From Trichoderma breve (lineage: Eukaryota > Ascomycota > Sordariomycetes > Hypocreales > Hypocreaceae), in the NCBI RefSeq assembly GCF_028502605.1, contig NW_026611594.1:1381501-1445500 (forward strand): DNA of 64,000 nucleotides, in the 5' to 3' direction. A program made the position numbers and the translations under genes. Position 1 is the first letter of the stretch. Each line of letters begins with the position of its first letter. Below the pieces are notes generated by a model. That model made no database searches and was not told where the DNA came from. It saw nothing but the letters and a program-made list of their open reading frames with translations. Positions 12,857 to 24,733 of this stretch are shown one piece after another.

Positions 12857-13200
12857 CACGGTCAAGCTATCTGATCCGTCTCAATGGCTCAGATATATGC
12901 TAGCTGTAGCTGGAACATTGCATCTACGCCGGCGCCGATCGGGAGCATCGCGTTTTTTGAAGGTCCTGGCCAAATTGTACAGGCCTCATCAATCTTAGAG
13001 GACAAAGTCTACACTTGCAGCCTTTTACTAGTGCCACTCGTTGATACTAAAGATGATCTCCCAGCCACGCGTGGTTGATCATTCAAGCGCGATTTCTGTC
13101 ACAACCGACGTTTCGTGTTGCTTCGCAATAGGCTTTTTTTCAGTGTGCGACGGCGGTTCTGTATGTGAGCTCTGCTATTACGGATGTCCATTCGCGGGAA
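12857..13200 (+). pseudogene. HET-domain (heterokaryon incompatibility) gene relic
   Basis: Three frames must be combined to read HET-like blocks: DPSQWL from 12868, then MAQIYASCSWNIAST from 12884, then RNRLFF and, after a shift, FFQCATA near 13125-13150. The order matches the core of HET (PF06985) domains: a Trp-Leu block, an IY...NIA block, a short insert, then the RGW block and the LFF(E/Q)C block. The Trp expected after RG is a TGA stop at 13076-13078. HET proteins trigger self/non-self reactions between fungal strains and turn over fast, so relics are common. With two shifts and one stop it cannot make a functional protein. The assignment rests on short blocks and is moderate. Confidence 0.45.
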
Positions 13201-13419
13201 ATACACCTATGTATCGTTATTTCGATCGCAGAAGGAGGTATACGGGCTACTGTCATTGTATGAGGCTTTTGACACTGTACTCATCTACAGAACTCACCAA
13301 GCCTGGTGGTTGGCTGGTAGAGGTAGAAGGTCTAGTATATGTGATCCAAGCGACTTCAAAGGGGAGATAAGTTGTCGGAATGATGGTCGAAGGGTTCATA
13401 TATATTATTGAATCATTCG

Positions 13420-14461
13420 TATATAGACCATGATACAGAACACTCGCAATGCAAAACTGTGACTAGATATATTCTGAGATCTTTCAGTGAATGAGAGGAG
13501 CAAGAAGCTTCACGCCGTTGCTTTAGCGTCAGGGAAAAACATATGTATGTACCATCCGAGATGTTTCGAAAGACATCTTTTGTTATCTAAGCTTAATTAA
13601 GCTTAATTGCAAACTTCTACTAACTTAGAACCAGTACATTACCAAGCTAGACGTAAGTCAATGGTTCAAATGAAGTACAATGAATCCGTCTACTTATATC
13701 GTCACTCAATTTTCTACTATATCCGAGCTTGTACAAATTGCTAGATTTAGTAAGTAATATCAGAGCCGCCCGCAGTTATATACAAAGGGGGGTATCCCCA
13801 CTACTCCTTTCTCCAAGACGATGGATTTCCGATGTCCATGAAAATTTATTTGTAATACGACTGTCCATAGGAGAGATAATTAGTCAACACCTCACTAATA
13901 TAGATGAAAGATGTAGAGGGCAGGGGGGAAGCCAGTATAGTAAAGATGATACAATTGTAATGACATAGGCCAATGGCTACTATGACTAAGGTCAGATTGT
14001 ATATGATTTGTTACAGTTATGCCCGTGCCATACTTGATCAGCCGCAGCACCTCCCACTGCCTGGCTCCATCAATACGAGTTTGTATCAGCTGTATAAAAT
14101 GCTGCAACTTGTTGTCAAATGGGTCTCTTTCAAATAAACTATTCCATAAAAAGGGAAGCTAGCCTTAGAGAGGCTATATTGGTGTTTTCATTACGGAGCA
14201 CATAGCTTTCTTGCGTATCGCATTGGCATTAGCGCCATCTAGTAGCCCTATGCAAACAGAGTACGCGTCATCTCCTCCATGGAATATTTTTTCTTGCTAA
14301 AAATAGTATTGTAATTGATTGGGGAGTTCTGGTTTGTTGAAATAATAGTTCCATAACAAACAAATTCGTTATACTTCTCATGACTTGTCTCTGAATTCCC
14401 GCCTCCTTTTCGTCATCTTAGCTCTTACAAGAGCGAGTTTGATACAGTCTTTTCTGTCGTC
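13420..14461. other. Intergenic, AT-richer, no gene seen
   Basis: No coding frame with splice support was found. The last 100 bases contain pyrimidine-rich stretches typical of fungal promoters just ahead of the glycosyltransferase start. Confidence 0.5.
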
Positions 14462-15617
14462 ATGTTGCTATCTTCCAGGAGGATAGCAGTTGCTCTGTGT
14501 ACTGTTGCTATCTTCATCACTCTTACAATGTACAAAGTCGTTCAGAAGGACTCCGTCTCTAATTCCCTCAGCTTCCTTCACTCGAGTCTATCCCTCAACC
14601 ACACGAGTTTACCAAAAGACAAAGGGAATCCACGGTTCGCATATGCACAATACGCTACTGATATAAACTACCTATGCAACACTGTACGGTGAAATCCGCC
14701 TTAAGACACAGTTGGGACTGTTCTTTAATGAGGCTTATTGTAGATTATCAACTTCAACCGCCTGAAGCGTTCCGGTACCAAACATGACATGGTCCTGATA
14801 TTCCCAAAGGAATGGGACCATGAGGTGAGATACCTCATCTTAGTCAAGAGACCTGCCTTCTAACTAGTTACTCTAGAGTGCCAATACGCGTGAGGCTAAG
14901 GCCATCAAAAATCTTCGAGCTAGCGATCTTAATATCGTTTTCCGTCCCTTTGACATTCTCTCTACAGACAAGGGAGACTCGACGTGGCACGATAGCCTTA
15001 CCAAATTCCACGCCTTTGCCTTGATCGAATACACGAGAATTCTAGCCTTCGACTCAGACTCGCTCGTCTTGAGTAACATGGACTTCTTATTTCTTGCGCC
15101 AGACTCGCCGGTGGCTATGCCGCGCGCATACTGGCTGACCGATCGTGAGCATGCGAAGCAGATCCTAGGGTCACACATCATGCTCATCGAGCCTAATACA
15201 CATCGATACAAAAGAATAATCAACGAGGCTATGCGGAGTGGGGAGTTCGATATGGACGTTTTGAATGAATTATTTAAAGACTCAGCCATGATTCTCCCTC
15301 ATCGACGCCTTGCGTTGTTAACCGGTGAGTTCCGAGCCAAGGATCACTCTAAATATCTTGCTCCAGATGAAGAAGAGGAATGGAACGCCATGGTAGAGGC
15401 AAGTAGGGCATATCTTGTGCATTTCAGCGACTGGCCCCTGCCAAAGCCATGGAAATCCCATACTGAGGCTCAATGGCAGGCAGCCTTGCCGGAGTGTCCA
15501 GATGACGATATTGAGAAGCCAGACCAGTCAAGGTGTGCCGACAGGTTGGTGTGGACCAAATTTTATACTGACTATGACAACGATAAGAGAGTTTACTGTG
15601 GTTTAAACAGTATATAA
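14462..15617 (+). CDS. GT8-family glycosyltransferase, type II membrane protein
   Basis: Exons 14462-14683, 14744-14824 and 14877-15617 give 347 residues. Both introns have GT donors and TAG acceptors, and all junctions keep frame. Residues 6-25 form one hydrophobic anchor behind a short basic tail, the layout of a Golgi type II enzyme. FAYAQYATDINYLC opens the catalytic region. The metal and nucleotide-sugar binding DxD motif is Asp160-Ser-Asp162 in LAFDSDS, preceded by a TK-FHAF block and followed by AMPRAYWL. These are hallmarks of the fungal GT8 branch that includes glycogenin/galactinol-synthase-like and GlcNAc-transferase-like proteins. The acceptor is unknown. Neighbours do not suggest a pathway; it looks like a solitary gene. 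Confidence 0.86.
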
Positions 15618-15979
15618 TTCGTTATAATTAAGAAGCGAGTGCATATTAGCGTTATGTAAGGCTAACAATGATATAGAGAAGTATGTTTAGTCTTTCCTAT
15701 TTTGGACTTACGGATGTAACACCAATGTATACTTCAAATGCAATACTTATATAGCTTAAATTGGATTTTAATTTAAATAGGTACGAATGGTAACGAGATT
15801 ACTAGTAACTAATATATACGTAATTCACTGAAGAGCGAATTACAACGCATTTGCATTAATTTACAATGTGGAGCAATTGTAACTGTATTGTATACTTCAC
15901 TCTTCACCCATTGGCATTAATTATCGTATTTAGTAATATTATGCTCCTTCTCTGTTAACTACCTATGTTACGTCTCTAT
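15618..15979. other. Convergent spacer between two 3' ends
   Basis: This is AT-rich non-coding sequence between the glycosyltransferase and the sugar permease. It should carry both polyadenylation regions. No other feature is seen. Confidence 0.5.
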
Positions 15980-17925
15980 CTACTCGTCTTCATCAACATC
16001 AATCTGGGTCTCTTTCCATTTCCGAGCCGGAACTTTACGCTTGAATAGGATGTCAATCTCACGGTAGGACCGATGCTTCATCTCTGGCAAGAAGAAGTAT
16101 GCCAGAACGTAGCAGACTAAACCTGTAGAAGCCCAAACGTAACCGCATCTGCCAGCGAGGTTTCCACCCTGCAACATGTTTAGGTTAGTAACTGGAAAGA
16201 TACGAGTAAACGGAGATCATACCGTTGGGTTAAGCATCCAGCTTGCTAAGAAGATGCAAGGAAATTCGACGATATAGTACGCAGCGCGGCCCACTCCAGT
16301 TGTCAGAGGCCTAAGGCGGATGGCCGAAGTCTCACCAATAATAACCCAGGAAGCAGGAGCAGGTCCCAATGTAAAGAGCACAGAGATAATAAGACCCAGC
16401 GAGGCTTGTGCTAGAGAGCTCGCATTACTCTTTCCAACAGACCCGGCAACACCAAGGGCGATGAGGAAAATGACATTAATAGCTGAGCCCCAGAGATAGA
16501 TAGTACGTCGGCCAAGGTACGTGGTGAGAATCCAAGAAAGCATAACAAAGATCATCTGCAAGGCCGAAGTGATAAGACCCATGGCAAAGGCGGTCTTATT
16601 GCTCATACCGGCCTCTACAAGTAGATTAGCACATATGACGTTGTAATAATAATGATACTAACTCACGTTCGAAGAAGTACACGGCCTGGTTGGCGATGAG
16701 GTTACCCGTGAGATTCTGGGCCGCATACACACCGCACACAATAAGAGTACGATATAGGTCAGTGCCCTTGAAGAGCTCGATGTAGCTGGGTGGCTTAGAG
16801 GTGGCCTCAAGCTCAACAACACGACGCATCATAGCGACAGTCTCGCCAGTGTTGAGCCTGGACCTCCGTCCAAGGCGCCCAACGGCGTGTTCTGCTTCTT
16901 GCAGACGTCCCTTTCGAACCAACCACCATGGCGACTCGGGAGCTAGGAATATTAGGATGGCAAGCGGGGTGGGAAACATCCATTGAAGGGCGATGGGGAG
17001 CCTTTAAATATGTCGCTTTGTGTTAGCCGTTGTGCATGCTTGTAAACGAGATCTCGAGCAACCGTACTTATAGGAAAGAGCTCCATCAACACCCTGGTAA
17101 CTGTAGGTGACAGCACCAACAATAATACTGCCAATAGCCCAGAACATCTGCAGCATCTGAGTACAGGGGGCTCGCAGCGGGATAGGCACAATCTCGCTGC
17201 AGTATGCCGGCGCATTGGCAATAAAGATGCCCCATGGGATGCCCTCGAGAATTTGGGCCGCGAAGATGACGGGCATTGATTCGGCGTAGTAAAAGGCGAA
17301 GATGAAGACGTTCAAGAGCATGAGACCGGTTAGGGTTGCGTAGCGGTATCCGAGCCAGCTTGTAAGGTAGCCCGCGAGACAGACGCCAATAAGGGCGCCG
17401 AGCTGTCCAGACACTGAAAGTGCAGACTGCCACTTGGTGACGATGACATTGTTCTCTGGGATATCATCGACGGGCTGGCCGTACTTTGCTCTGAATGCAC
17501 CTAGAGCGAGGAAGTTGTTGCAGAGAAAGACATCGTACGACTCCATGATCTGTGAGAATAGTGTAGTCAGCACGCATGTAGCTTTGAATCGCGATCCTGA
17601 GGGAAATCCTCGATACCGAGCAAGAGGGGAGATAGTTGTATCAAGGCAAAACCCTTACAATAGTGAAAGACATAACAAACGCCCAAAAGGAAGCCATGGG
17701 ATACGCGCGAACGGCCTCGAGAACCGTCATATTATGCTCCGCGTTCTCTGCCTCGATGGCATCCGCCTTATAATCGGCGACTTTCGCATTTTCGTCGAAT
17801 TGAGCGTCTGCCTTCTCGTCAATGTGGCCCCCGCCAGCATTCTCTACCTGCACCTCCTTCTCCGTGTCCAAAGCGCCATCATGCGCTTTGGATTCCGCCG
17901 GTTTAGGCTCGACGGGATCACTCAT
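15980..17925 (-). CDS. MFS sugar porter, alpha-glucoside/maltose permease-like
   Basis: Exons 17925-17659, 17549-17068, 17001-16667, 16614-16223 and 16168-15980 join in frame to 554 residues. An acidic cytoplasmic N-tail of about 65 residues leads into twelve predicted membrane segments. SFTIIMESYDVFL after the first splice, the PESPWWLVRKGR block after segment six, the QAVYFFEQAGM block and the EMKHRSYREID end match the fungal general alpha-glucoside:H+ symporter group at the plasma membrane. Start 17925 (MSDPVEP) is preferred over an in-frame ATG at 18000. Two GTGGGG sites lie about 265 bases upstream, so glucose repression is likely. Its partner enzymes are not in the window. Confidence 0.93.
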
Positions 17926-19664
17926 GTTGGGCTGGTACTTGCTGCTGTTATTTCCGGGTGAATAGCATGTAGAGAACAGAGAAGAAGAGAAACAGAGCAA
18001 GGATAGAGAAGCAGAACAGAAGAAATTCCACCGCCAGCTCCCAGCTTTTATTTATGCCATCGTGTTATTCTTATTGTAGTTCTACTCGACATCGGTAAGG
18101 GGGGGGAAGACGGTCCGAGCGCATATTTAGCGGGTTAAGTTACACCGAGTGGCGTCTCCCAATCTAGTAAATGAGGAATGATGAGCGTGGGGAAACGGGC
18201 ACTTTGCAGTAGTCGTGGGGAGGGAAATACAAGGACTGTCATTTTCCGACCCAATAAGCGCCAAAGGCTGGTACTCGACAACTGCAGTAGTAGATCAGCC
18301 TAGGCCAGCTTGTTTTGCGCCCCAATGAACAGCCTGCGTCGTAATAGCCGATAGCCACACCACTGGATGCAAGCTTATTGTCCTAGAAGCGAGCCAATGC
18401 CGAGCCAAGCTACGCTGACCCCCTGGCCCGCGAAGGAACAGACTCAACAGAACGATCTGGAAGCCAACCCCGCATTGTGCTAATGTTCCGATATCCGTTG
18501 CTCGTGAGCTCTCCAATGTCAAGTGATACGAGCTGGTTGATCCAAATAGTACTGGACGTACGCAGCCTCAGTTCGCCGAAGAGCACGTTTCTGTTATTCG
18601 TAGAGCACCAGATTCGCTCTTCCAGATTGAGCTACTATGGGATGAAGAGTGAGTGATTGCAGACGGAGTTGGGAGCGGTGAAGCTCATCCATCATCCATG
18701 AAGATGACGGCATGAACGAGAGCCGCGATCCTTACGAGTCATTAGTTTATAGTCTGGGGAGCTGAATGAATGGCTACTAAACTTCTAATATAAAGTGATT
18801 TGGTGGTTTGCCGCTTCTTCATTGCCTCTCTGAGCTGCATCTGAATAAGCCAGTAGCACCGCAAATGCAGAGCAGCGTCTATTAAGGGCTCCATTCGTGC
18901 GTGTTGTCCAGCGGCTCGCTAGTTACTAGAATTAGCCGGTCGACTTGGCTTAGTGTTCTTTATAGTCCGAAAATAAAAGCTAGGCCGCGACTGTTTGTAC
19001 GTCATATGCCTCATGTGCTGCGAAGCCTTAGGTCGCAAAGCAGTCGCAGACTATGGATGTCTGAGTTGTATCTAAATTTCCTGATCTTTGAGGGCTTTCT
19101 CAGGAGAAGGTGCCCACCAAGACCAAGATATACTGAAATGTGCTAACTCAGATAGCAGTCTGAAGGCTGATCAGAGATGGCCTAGAGTTAAGGTATGGAG
19201 GTGTCGGGCGATCACTACTATACCTACCTACGTGCCTATAGTATTCAACATTAGAAGCTGGTGAAGCAGTAACCCCGCGGTATGGGAGTAGAGATACTTA
19301 TAACGAGGTAAAACTAATAAGGACACGTCTACTGGGACCGTAGCGTTATATACCTTGTTGTATCAAAACCGGGGCGCATAAGTTATCAGGTACATAGTAA
19401 AAGCCCAACCTATTATTCGGGTTATTACTAATCTTAGTAATAAGAGTGTGATTGTTTATTTATTTACTGCTGTAGTTGTTCATTTAATCTTGCCATTTGA
19501 TCACCAATTCCTGAGCAACTTGTATATCTGCTCGTAGGTTAAGCCTACACATGCAGTTATTTTCGGTCTTCAGCCAGGTCAAATCGAAGTCAATGCACAA
19601 AGAAGCTGCGTTAATTGATGTATCTTGACTATAAACCTCCAGGGCTGGCCCAAAAGCCTGCTAT
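17926..19664. other. Long intergenic region
   Basis: The region holds the promoter of the sugar permease in its left third. Short open frames here show no motif or exon chain. I see no second gene. Confidence 0.5.
18187..18220 (+). promoter_or_regulatory. Paired CreA-type sites upstream of the sugar permease
   Basis: GTGGGG occurs at 18187-18192 and 18215-18220. Both fit the carbon-catabolite repressor consensus SYGGRG. CreA is known to act best through closely spaced site pairs, and an alpha-glucoside permease is a classical target. Hexamers this short also occur by chance. Confidence 0.4.
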
Positions 19665-21541
19665 CTAAATAAACGGCAGGATTAACTGGGAGTCGTATTT
19701 CCCACCACTGTAGATTGTATGATTACCAACATTCTCGTTGTTATCATATGCCGGCTGTATCCTATTTGTATCAGGATAGCACATATCATACCCTGCCACA
19801 CGCAGCATAATACCCTCACCCGGCGCAAATACCATACCCATCGGCCATAGAGTGATTTCCAAATCCACGATTTTACCCATAGGAATTGGTTCCCGCCTAT
19901 CATGTTTATACACTACCTCTTGGGCTGTTGATAGCTCCATATCCTTAGTAACTCTGTGTGAAGCGCGAAGGAAGCCCTGAGGGCCAAGGCACTTTGCGAT
20001 GTTGTCGTTTCTAACTTCAGAGACTGGCACAGGGCAGGGGTAATTGAGATGTTCGAGTAATCTGCCGTCTGGTGAGATCTTGCGGATCTGAACTGCGACG
20101 TCAAGGTCATCGTGCTCTTTACACGATATCCAGAGCTTGACCTTTGCATAGCCAGCAATTTCTGTCTGTTGCTGAAAATGAATAGTAAAGTTCTATCCGG
20201 AGTTATTAATTAAGATCCAGTATGAAACTGACTTGGATGCAAAAGTTAGATCGCAATATAAGAATTACTTACCGAGCTATCCGTTAGACCTTCGGCAAGG
20301 TGCGTGGTTGACCCCTCTATGGCTGGCTTCTCCCATACGAGCTGATTTAATGTGGAATCAAGGTATAATGTCTTGAGCTGCTGTCGAGCCAATGGCCACT
20401 CCTGCTCTGGCCGTTCTTCGATGGACTTGGTGATACTCCCATCTGCTTCGAATCCAAGAAGAGATAAGCGAACAGGAGGAGTATCCGTTTCCCAACCATT
20501 TTGGATACCTTTCAGGAATCGGTCGTAGAACTTTTTGAGATCTGCATTTGCTTCTGGCCGATATAAGTCATACCATTCTTGATAGCGATGGACTCGAAGC
20601 CACTTTTCTGATGTCTTCGCCGTGCGGAAAGTATGGAAAGATCCACGAGTATGGAGTTGGGAGGAGAAAGAGGCCAGTAGGTAGATTGGAACGTTGATGT
20701 TCTCTGTATGTATGTACTTGCTTTCCCAGTAGTCGTCGAAAAAGGGCCGTTTGGCAAACATCTCTGGCATATTCTCCACTGAACCCGCACCAGCAAAGCC
20801 CGACAAGAGAAATCTGTGGAGGCCAGGGTTATGTTTTCTCCCCCCTCTACCGAGGGTGTCTCGATATACGTCGTGTCGACCTTCCCAAGGGGCCAGCGCC
20901 TTCAGTGCTGGGTGCTCATGACGCGACGCGAAGTTGATTTGCGAGATGGCTAACCACGAGTTACCAGCCATTCCCACCGAACCGCTGCACCACGACTGCT
21001 TAGAAATATAGTCGATGGCATCATAAACATCTTCAGCTTCCTGCGGGCCGTAGAAGACCACGTCACCTTCAGACTTCCCTGCACCTCTAGCATCAACATT
21101 GATTATGGCATATCCATACTGCATCCAAGTCGCAGGGTCAGGGCCCTCAAACTTTTCATATCCGGACGTATCCTCAAGCTTAAGGCCAATACGATGGGGT
21201 CCCATGATGTCGTAGTTGGGTACACCAGTACCCGTCTTGCCATATGGGCTAAACGCGAGGATAGCAGGGACTTTTTCATCCACGTCCGTATTTGCCGGGC
21301 GGAAGATGTCAGCGTAAATCTTAATACCATCGCGCATAGGCACAGCCACGTCCCTTTCCATAATGCTGTCAACAGAAAACGGGAGTCGGCCAGGCCAACG
21401 AGTATGACCCTTTTCCAGCAGGACTTTTTTGTTGGGCTCAAAACCATGCCAAGTGTAGGTAGGGTGTTCCTCTGGAGAAGGCAACTTCTTCCATAGCAGA
21501 TCAGGGAACTGCTCACGAAATCTTTCGGAAGTTGTGGTCAT
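19665..21541 (-). CDS. CocE/NonD-type alpha/beta hydrolase (X-Pro dipeptidyl-peptidase S15 domain)
   Basis: Exon 1 (21541-20273) encodes 423 residues. The nucleophile elbow is GNSWLA, preceded by DARGAGKSEGD, as in cocaine-esterase/PepX hydrolases. The second part supplies a C-terminal jelly-roll (PepX_C-like) domain ending in NHTIYSGGKYDS. Joining is ambiguous. A 41-base intron (20272-20232, good TCTAAC branch point) restores the family-like SVSY and NFTIHFQQ blocks but leaves an in-frame TAG at 20195-20193. A 101-base intron (20272-20172) avoids the stop, loses about 18 residues and gives 591 residues. It hydrolyses esters or amides; the substrate is unknown. It is divergent from the monooxygenase with a shared promoter. 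Confidence 0.8.
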
Positions 21542-21852
21542 GGTAGCTATTTTAATGATAACAGAAGTGATAAAAAGCTTGATTGATATGGATTGGAAGG
21601 TAAATGATGCTGGTTGTGGATGATTTAGATGGAACAACATGTTACAATTTATACAATAACTGAATGATTATTCATTAGCCAGAGGCTGACTTCAAGGGTG
21701 CGCTGAGTCTTCGGGGTCCATCATTAGAAGCTAGCAATGGCATACCTGTACGCTCTTGTGCCTTATAGTGCCGCCGCAAGAGTGGCTCTAAGGGAGGCCA
21801 AATCCGGCCAACGGATAATGCAAGCCACGAAATTGATCCGCGATGAAATTGC

Positions 21853-21990
21853 ACCGCGGCGCGCAGACTCTGATGCGAAATGTAGCGCAATTCCATATGC
21901 TTTAATGTTCAGTATATAACTAAGCCATAAATGTTTAATACACCGGCGCGCGTACACTCTGATGCGAATTGTCGCGTAGTTCCACGCTGG
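21853..21990 (+). repeat. Direct repeat, two units of about 42 bases
   Basis: The units are at about 21855-21897 and 21944-21987, offset by 88-89 bases. Both contain GGCGCGC, then ACTCTGATGCGAA, then a GCG and TTCCA. They differ by substitutions and one or two indels. No function can be assigned, but both lie in the divergent promoter. Confidence 0.6.
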
Positions 21991-22275
21991 AGCAATCAAG
22001 GGTTAATATTATTGCTTTTCACGCAATCTAGACTAGATCTTCTGGCAAGAAACAGTCTCTGCGTATATAGCCGTATAATTGTTCTACCATTACCTGTATG
22101 GGAAAATTGCTGTTTTATTGATAGCATTCAAATTGTGAGCAATAACCTGGCGGTATACAGTTACATCTTGCTCATTGCGTCTTGTCTTTCGTTCCCAAAG
22201 CAGAGGTAATGCTTAATTTCCATCAGCCGGCAATAGTGTAATGAACAAATTCGTGCGTTCAGTCGTCTTGGAATA

Positions 22276-22320
22276 CCCCGCGACATCCCCGCGATGCCCC
22301 GGAATGCCCCGCCATACCCC
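22276..22320 (-). promoter_or_regulatory. Helically phased array of CreA-type sites
   Basis: CCCCGC at 22276, 22287 and 22307 and CCCCGG at 22297 all fit the reverse complement of the CreA consensus SYGGRG. A fifth CCCC follows at 22317. Successive starts are 11, 10, 10 and 10 bases apart, about one DNA turn, so bound proteins would face the same side. This implies carbon-source control of the flanking genes, if the sites are used. Confidence 0.55.
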
Positions 22321-22551
22321 ATATTCACAGCTGTGGCGTGGCGTGTTCTGGCTTATTTGAGAAGTATCAAAATCGTCCGAAAAGATGTCGAACATGATAT
22401 CGTGACTATAGCATATAAGAAGGTGATAACGTCCACCTTGAAAGCAGAATATACCGTAGCAATCACTTAGCTTTACAATCCAAATCATCTATCTACTTTT
22501 ATCTCAGTGCGAGCTTCACTATTACTTCTCCTGTCTTAAGCAAGCCTTCAA

Positions 22552-24733
22552 ATGGAGAACAATAACTCTTATTTTTCACCAGAGAAGCGACCTTCAAACT
22601 GGGTCCCTCTCTTGAATGAGCCCTCCAGACAGGAACGTAAACTTCGCGTTGTATGCATCGGTGGCGGTTGGTCTGGAATAACCTTGGCTCACAAGCTCAC
22701 GCACGAACTAAAATGGAACCACTTCATTGATCTCCAGATTTACGAGAAAAACCCTGATCTTGGGGGTACATGGTATGAGAACCGGTACCCTGGAGCGGCT
22801 TGGTAAGTAGCTCGATCCAGCATCTATGCCAACGGAGCTGACCCTGATCTATAGTGATGTTCCTGCACGTACGTCCTTTTCCTACTCTTTTTGATCGATA
22901 ATGAGGCTTATCGAGAGTTTATTAGACATTTACGTTTTCCCGTTTGAACCCAACCCCAATTGGACCACCTTCTACGCCAACAGCCCTGAAATCTGGCAGT
23001 ATATGAAAGACACTGCTAAGAAATGGGATCTCGAGCGCCACATGCTGTTCAATTCTAAAGTTATCGATTCCATTTGGGATGAGAACAGTGGTAAATGGCT
23101 ACTAAAGATTGACCATCAAGGCGAAGTCATCGAGGATGAATGTGACATTCTGGTGAATGCAACTGGCTTCCTTCAGTAAGTCGAAATTTACATCTTTATA
23201 GGTATTATAGGATAACCCTTATTCTAACAATCCCTAGTAAGTGGTCTTGGCCCAATATTGAAGGCCTACACAGCTTCAAGGGTAAACTCGTTCATACAGC
23301 GAATTGGTAAGTGGCACGAATAGGCAACATAGCAAATTTGGGATGTAGTATTCACGAGTGTTTCAGGGATCAATCGCTGGATTGGACCGGTCAAAGAATG
23401 GCTCTCATCGGTAACGGATCATCCGCTATTCAAGTTTTGCCACAGGTCCAGAAGACCTCCAAAATGGTCACAACATACGTCCGCAGCCCCACCTGGATTG
23501 CGGCGAATTTCCTCAATCAGTTTTCCGAAGATGGTAGCAAAGTTTTCACTGAAGACCAGAGAAAGGAGTTTAGAGAAAATCCAGAGAAGTTATTCCAATT
23601 GCGCAAGAAGTTGGAACATGGGTATGCGCATGATCCTTCAAGATGGTTTTCTTCACCACATTAACAATTATGGGAACAGGTTTAACGAGCTTTTCAAGGC
23701 TATGGTCATTGGTAGACCCGAGCAACAGGAGCTTGATCGTGAGCATAATGAGATTATGCGCCAGCGCCTTCGCCAAAACCCCGAGTTGATTGATCGCTTG
23801 ATCCCTAGATTCACCGCGGGATGCCGCCGCCTGACACCAGGTGATGGTTATCTGGAAGCTCTGCAAGAAGACAATGTCAAGACCATTTGGAGTCCCATAA
23901 TCAGAGTAACGGAGAAAGGCATTCTGACAGCTGAAGGCGAAGAGGAATTCGACATCATTGTTACTGCTACTGGCTTTGATGTGAGTTACAAGCCCAACTG
24001 GAACCTTGTGGGACGCAATGGCGCTACGCTTGGTAAACTCTGGGCGAACGATCCTCTGAGCTATCTTGGGATTGCGGCTCCAGAGCACCCCAACTACTTC
24101 ATTTTCGCGGGCCCTAACACTCCGGTTGCACACGGCGTATTCCCTGGCTCTTGTGATGCCATGGCTACCTATATCCTGAAGTGGTGCCGCAAGATCGCGT
24201 CAGAGGACATCAAGTAAGTTTCGAGGTCTCCCGTGTGGACTTCCAAGGAATCGGGGTCACTGATAGTATATAAAATAGATCTGTGTGTGTGTTGCCTAAT
24301 GTGGTAGACGACCTAGATGTGTGGTCACAAGAGATGCTGTCTCAAACTGTATGGGCTGCGCCATGCCGTAGCTGGTATAAAAATGGAAGAACCGACGGCC
24401 GCATTACTGCTCTACATGCTGGCAGTGTTATCCACTACAGAGGTTAGATACAACCCCTTCAAAACATTGTCTTGTTAATAAGAAAGCTAACTAGTCTTAT
24501 TAGAACTGCTCGAGGAGATTCGAGGTGAAGATTTTCAGATCGAATATCGTTCGCCGAACAGATTCCGCTTCCTTGGAAACGGATTCACGAAGAAAGATAT
24601 GAATGGCGATGATCTCGGCTACTATCTTCAAGGTCCTGTCGCCGTAAGTAAATAGGGATTCTTAGCAACCAGTGGCAATACGTTTTGACTATAGGCCTTA
24701 TCTGATATTGAAAGTCTGCATGTATTTATATAG
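22552..24733 (+). CDS. Baeyer-Villiger monooxygenase, FAD/NADPH-dependent
   Basis: Nine exons: 22552-22802, 22855-22868 (14 bases), 22926-23175, 23238-23306, 23367-23621, 23680-24213, 24279-24442, 24504-24643 and 24695-24733; 571 residues. The first Rossmann loop is GGGWSG (37-42), followed by LGGTWYENRYPGAACDVPAH. The family fingerprint FxGxxxHxxxW(P/D) is perfect as FKGKLVHTANWD (185-196). The second Rossmann loop GNGSSA is at 210-215. An ATGFD block near the C-terminus is also as expected. The enzyme inserts oxygen next to a ketone to make an ester or lactone. If the last intron is not spliced the protein ends four codons after 24643. The esterase 6 kb downstream could cleave its product. 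Confidence 0.94.

Larger units (their letters stand above)
21542..22551. promoter_or_regulatory. Divergent promoter of the hydrolase and the Baeyer-Villiger monooxygenase
   Basis: This 1-kb non-coding region separates the two start codons. It contains a direct duplication near 21853-21990 and a cluster of CreA-type sites at 22276-22320, annotated separately. The shared position and elements suggest the two genes are expressed together. Confidence 0.5.
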
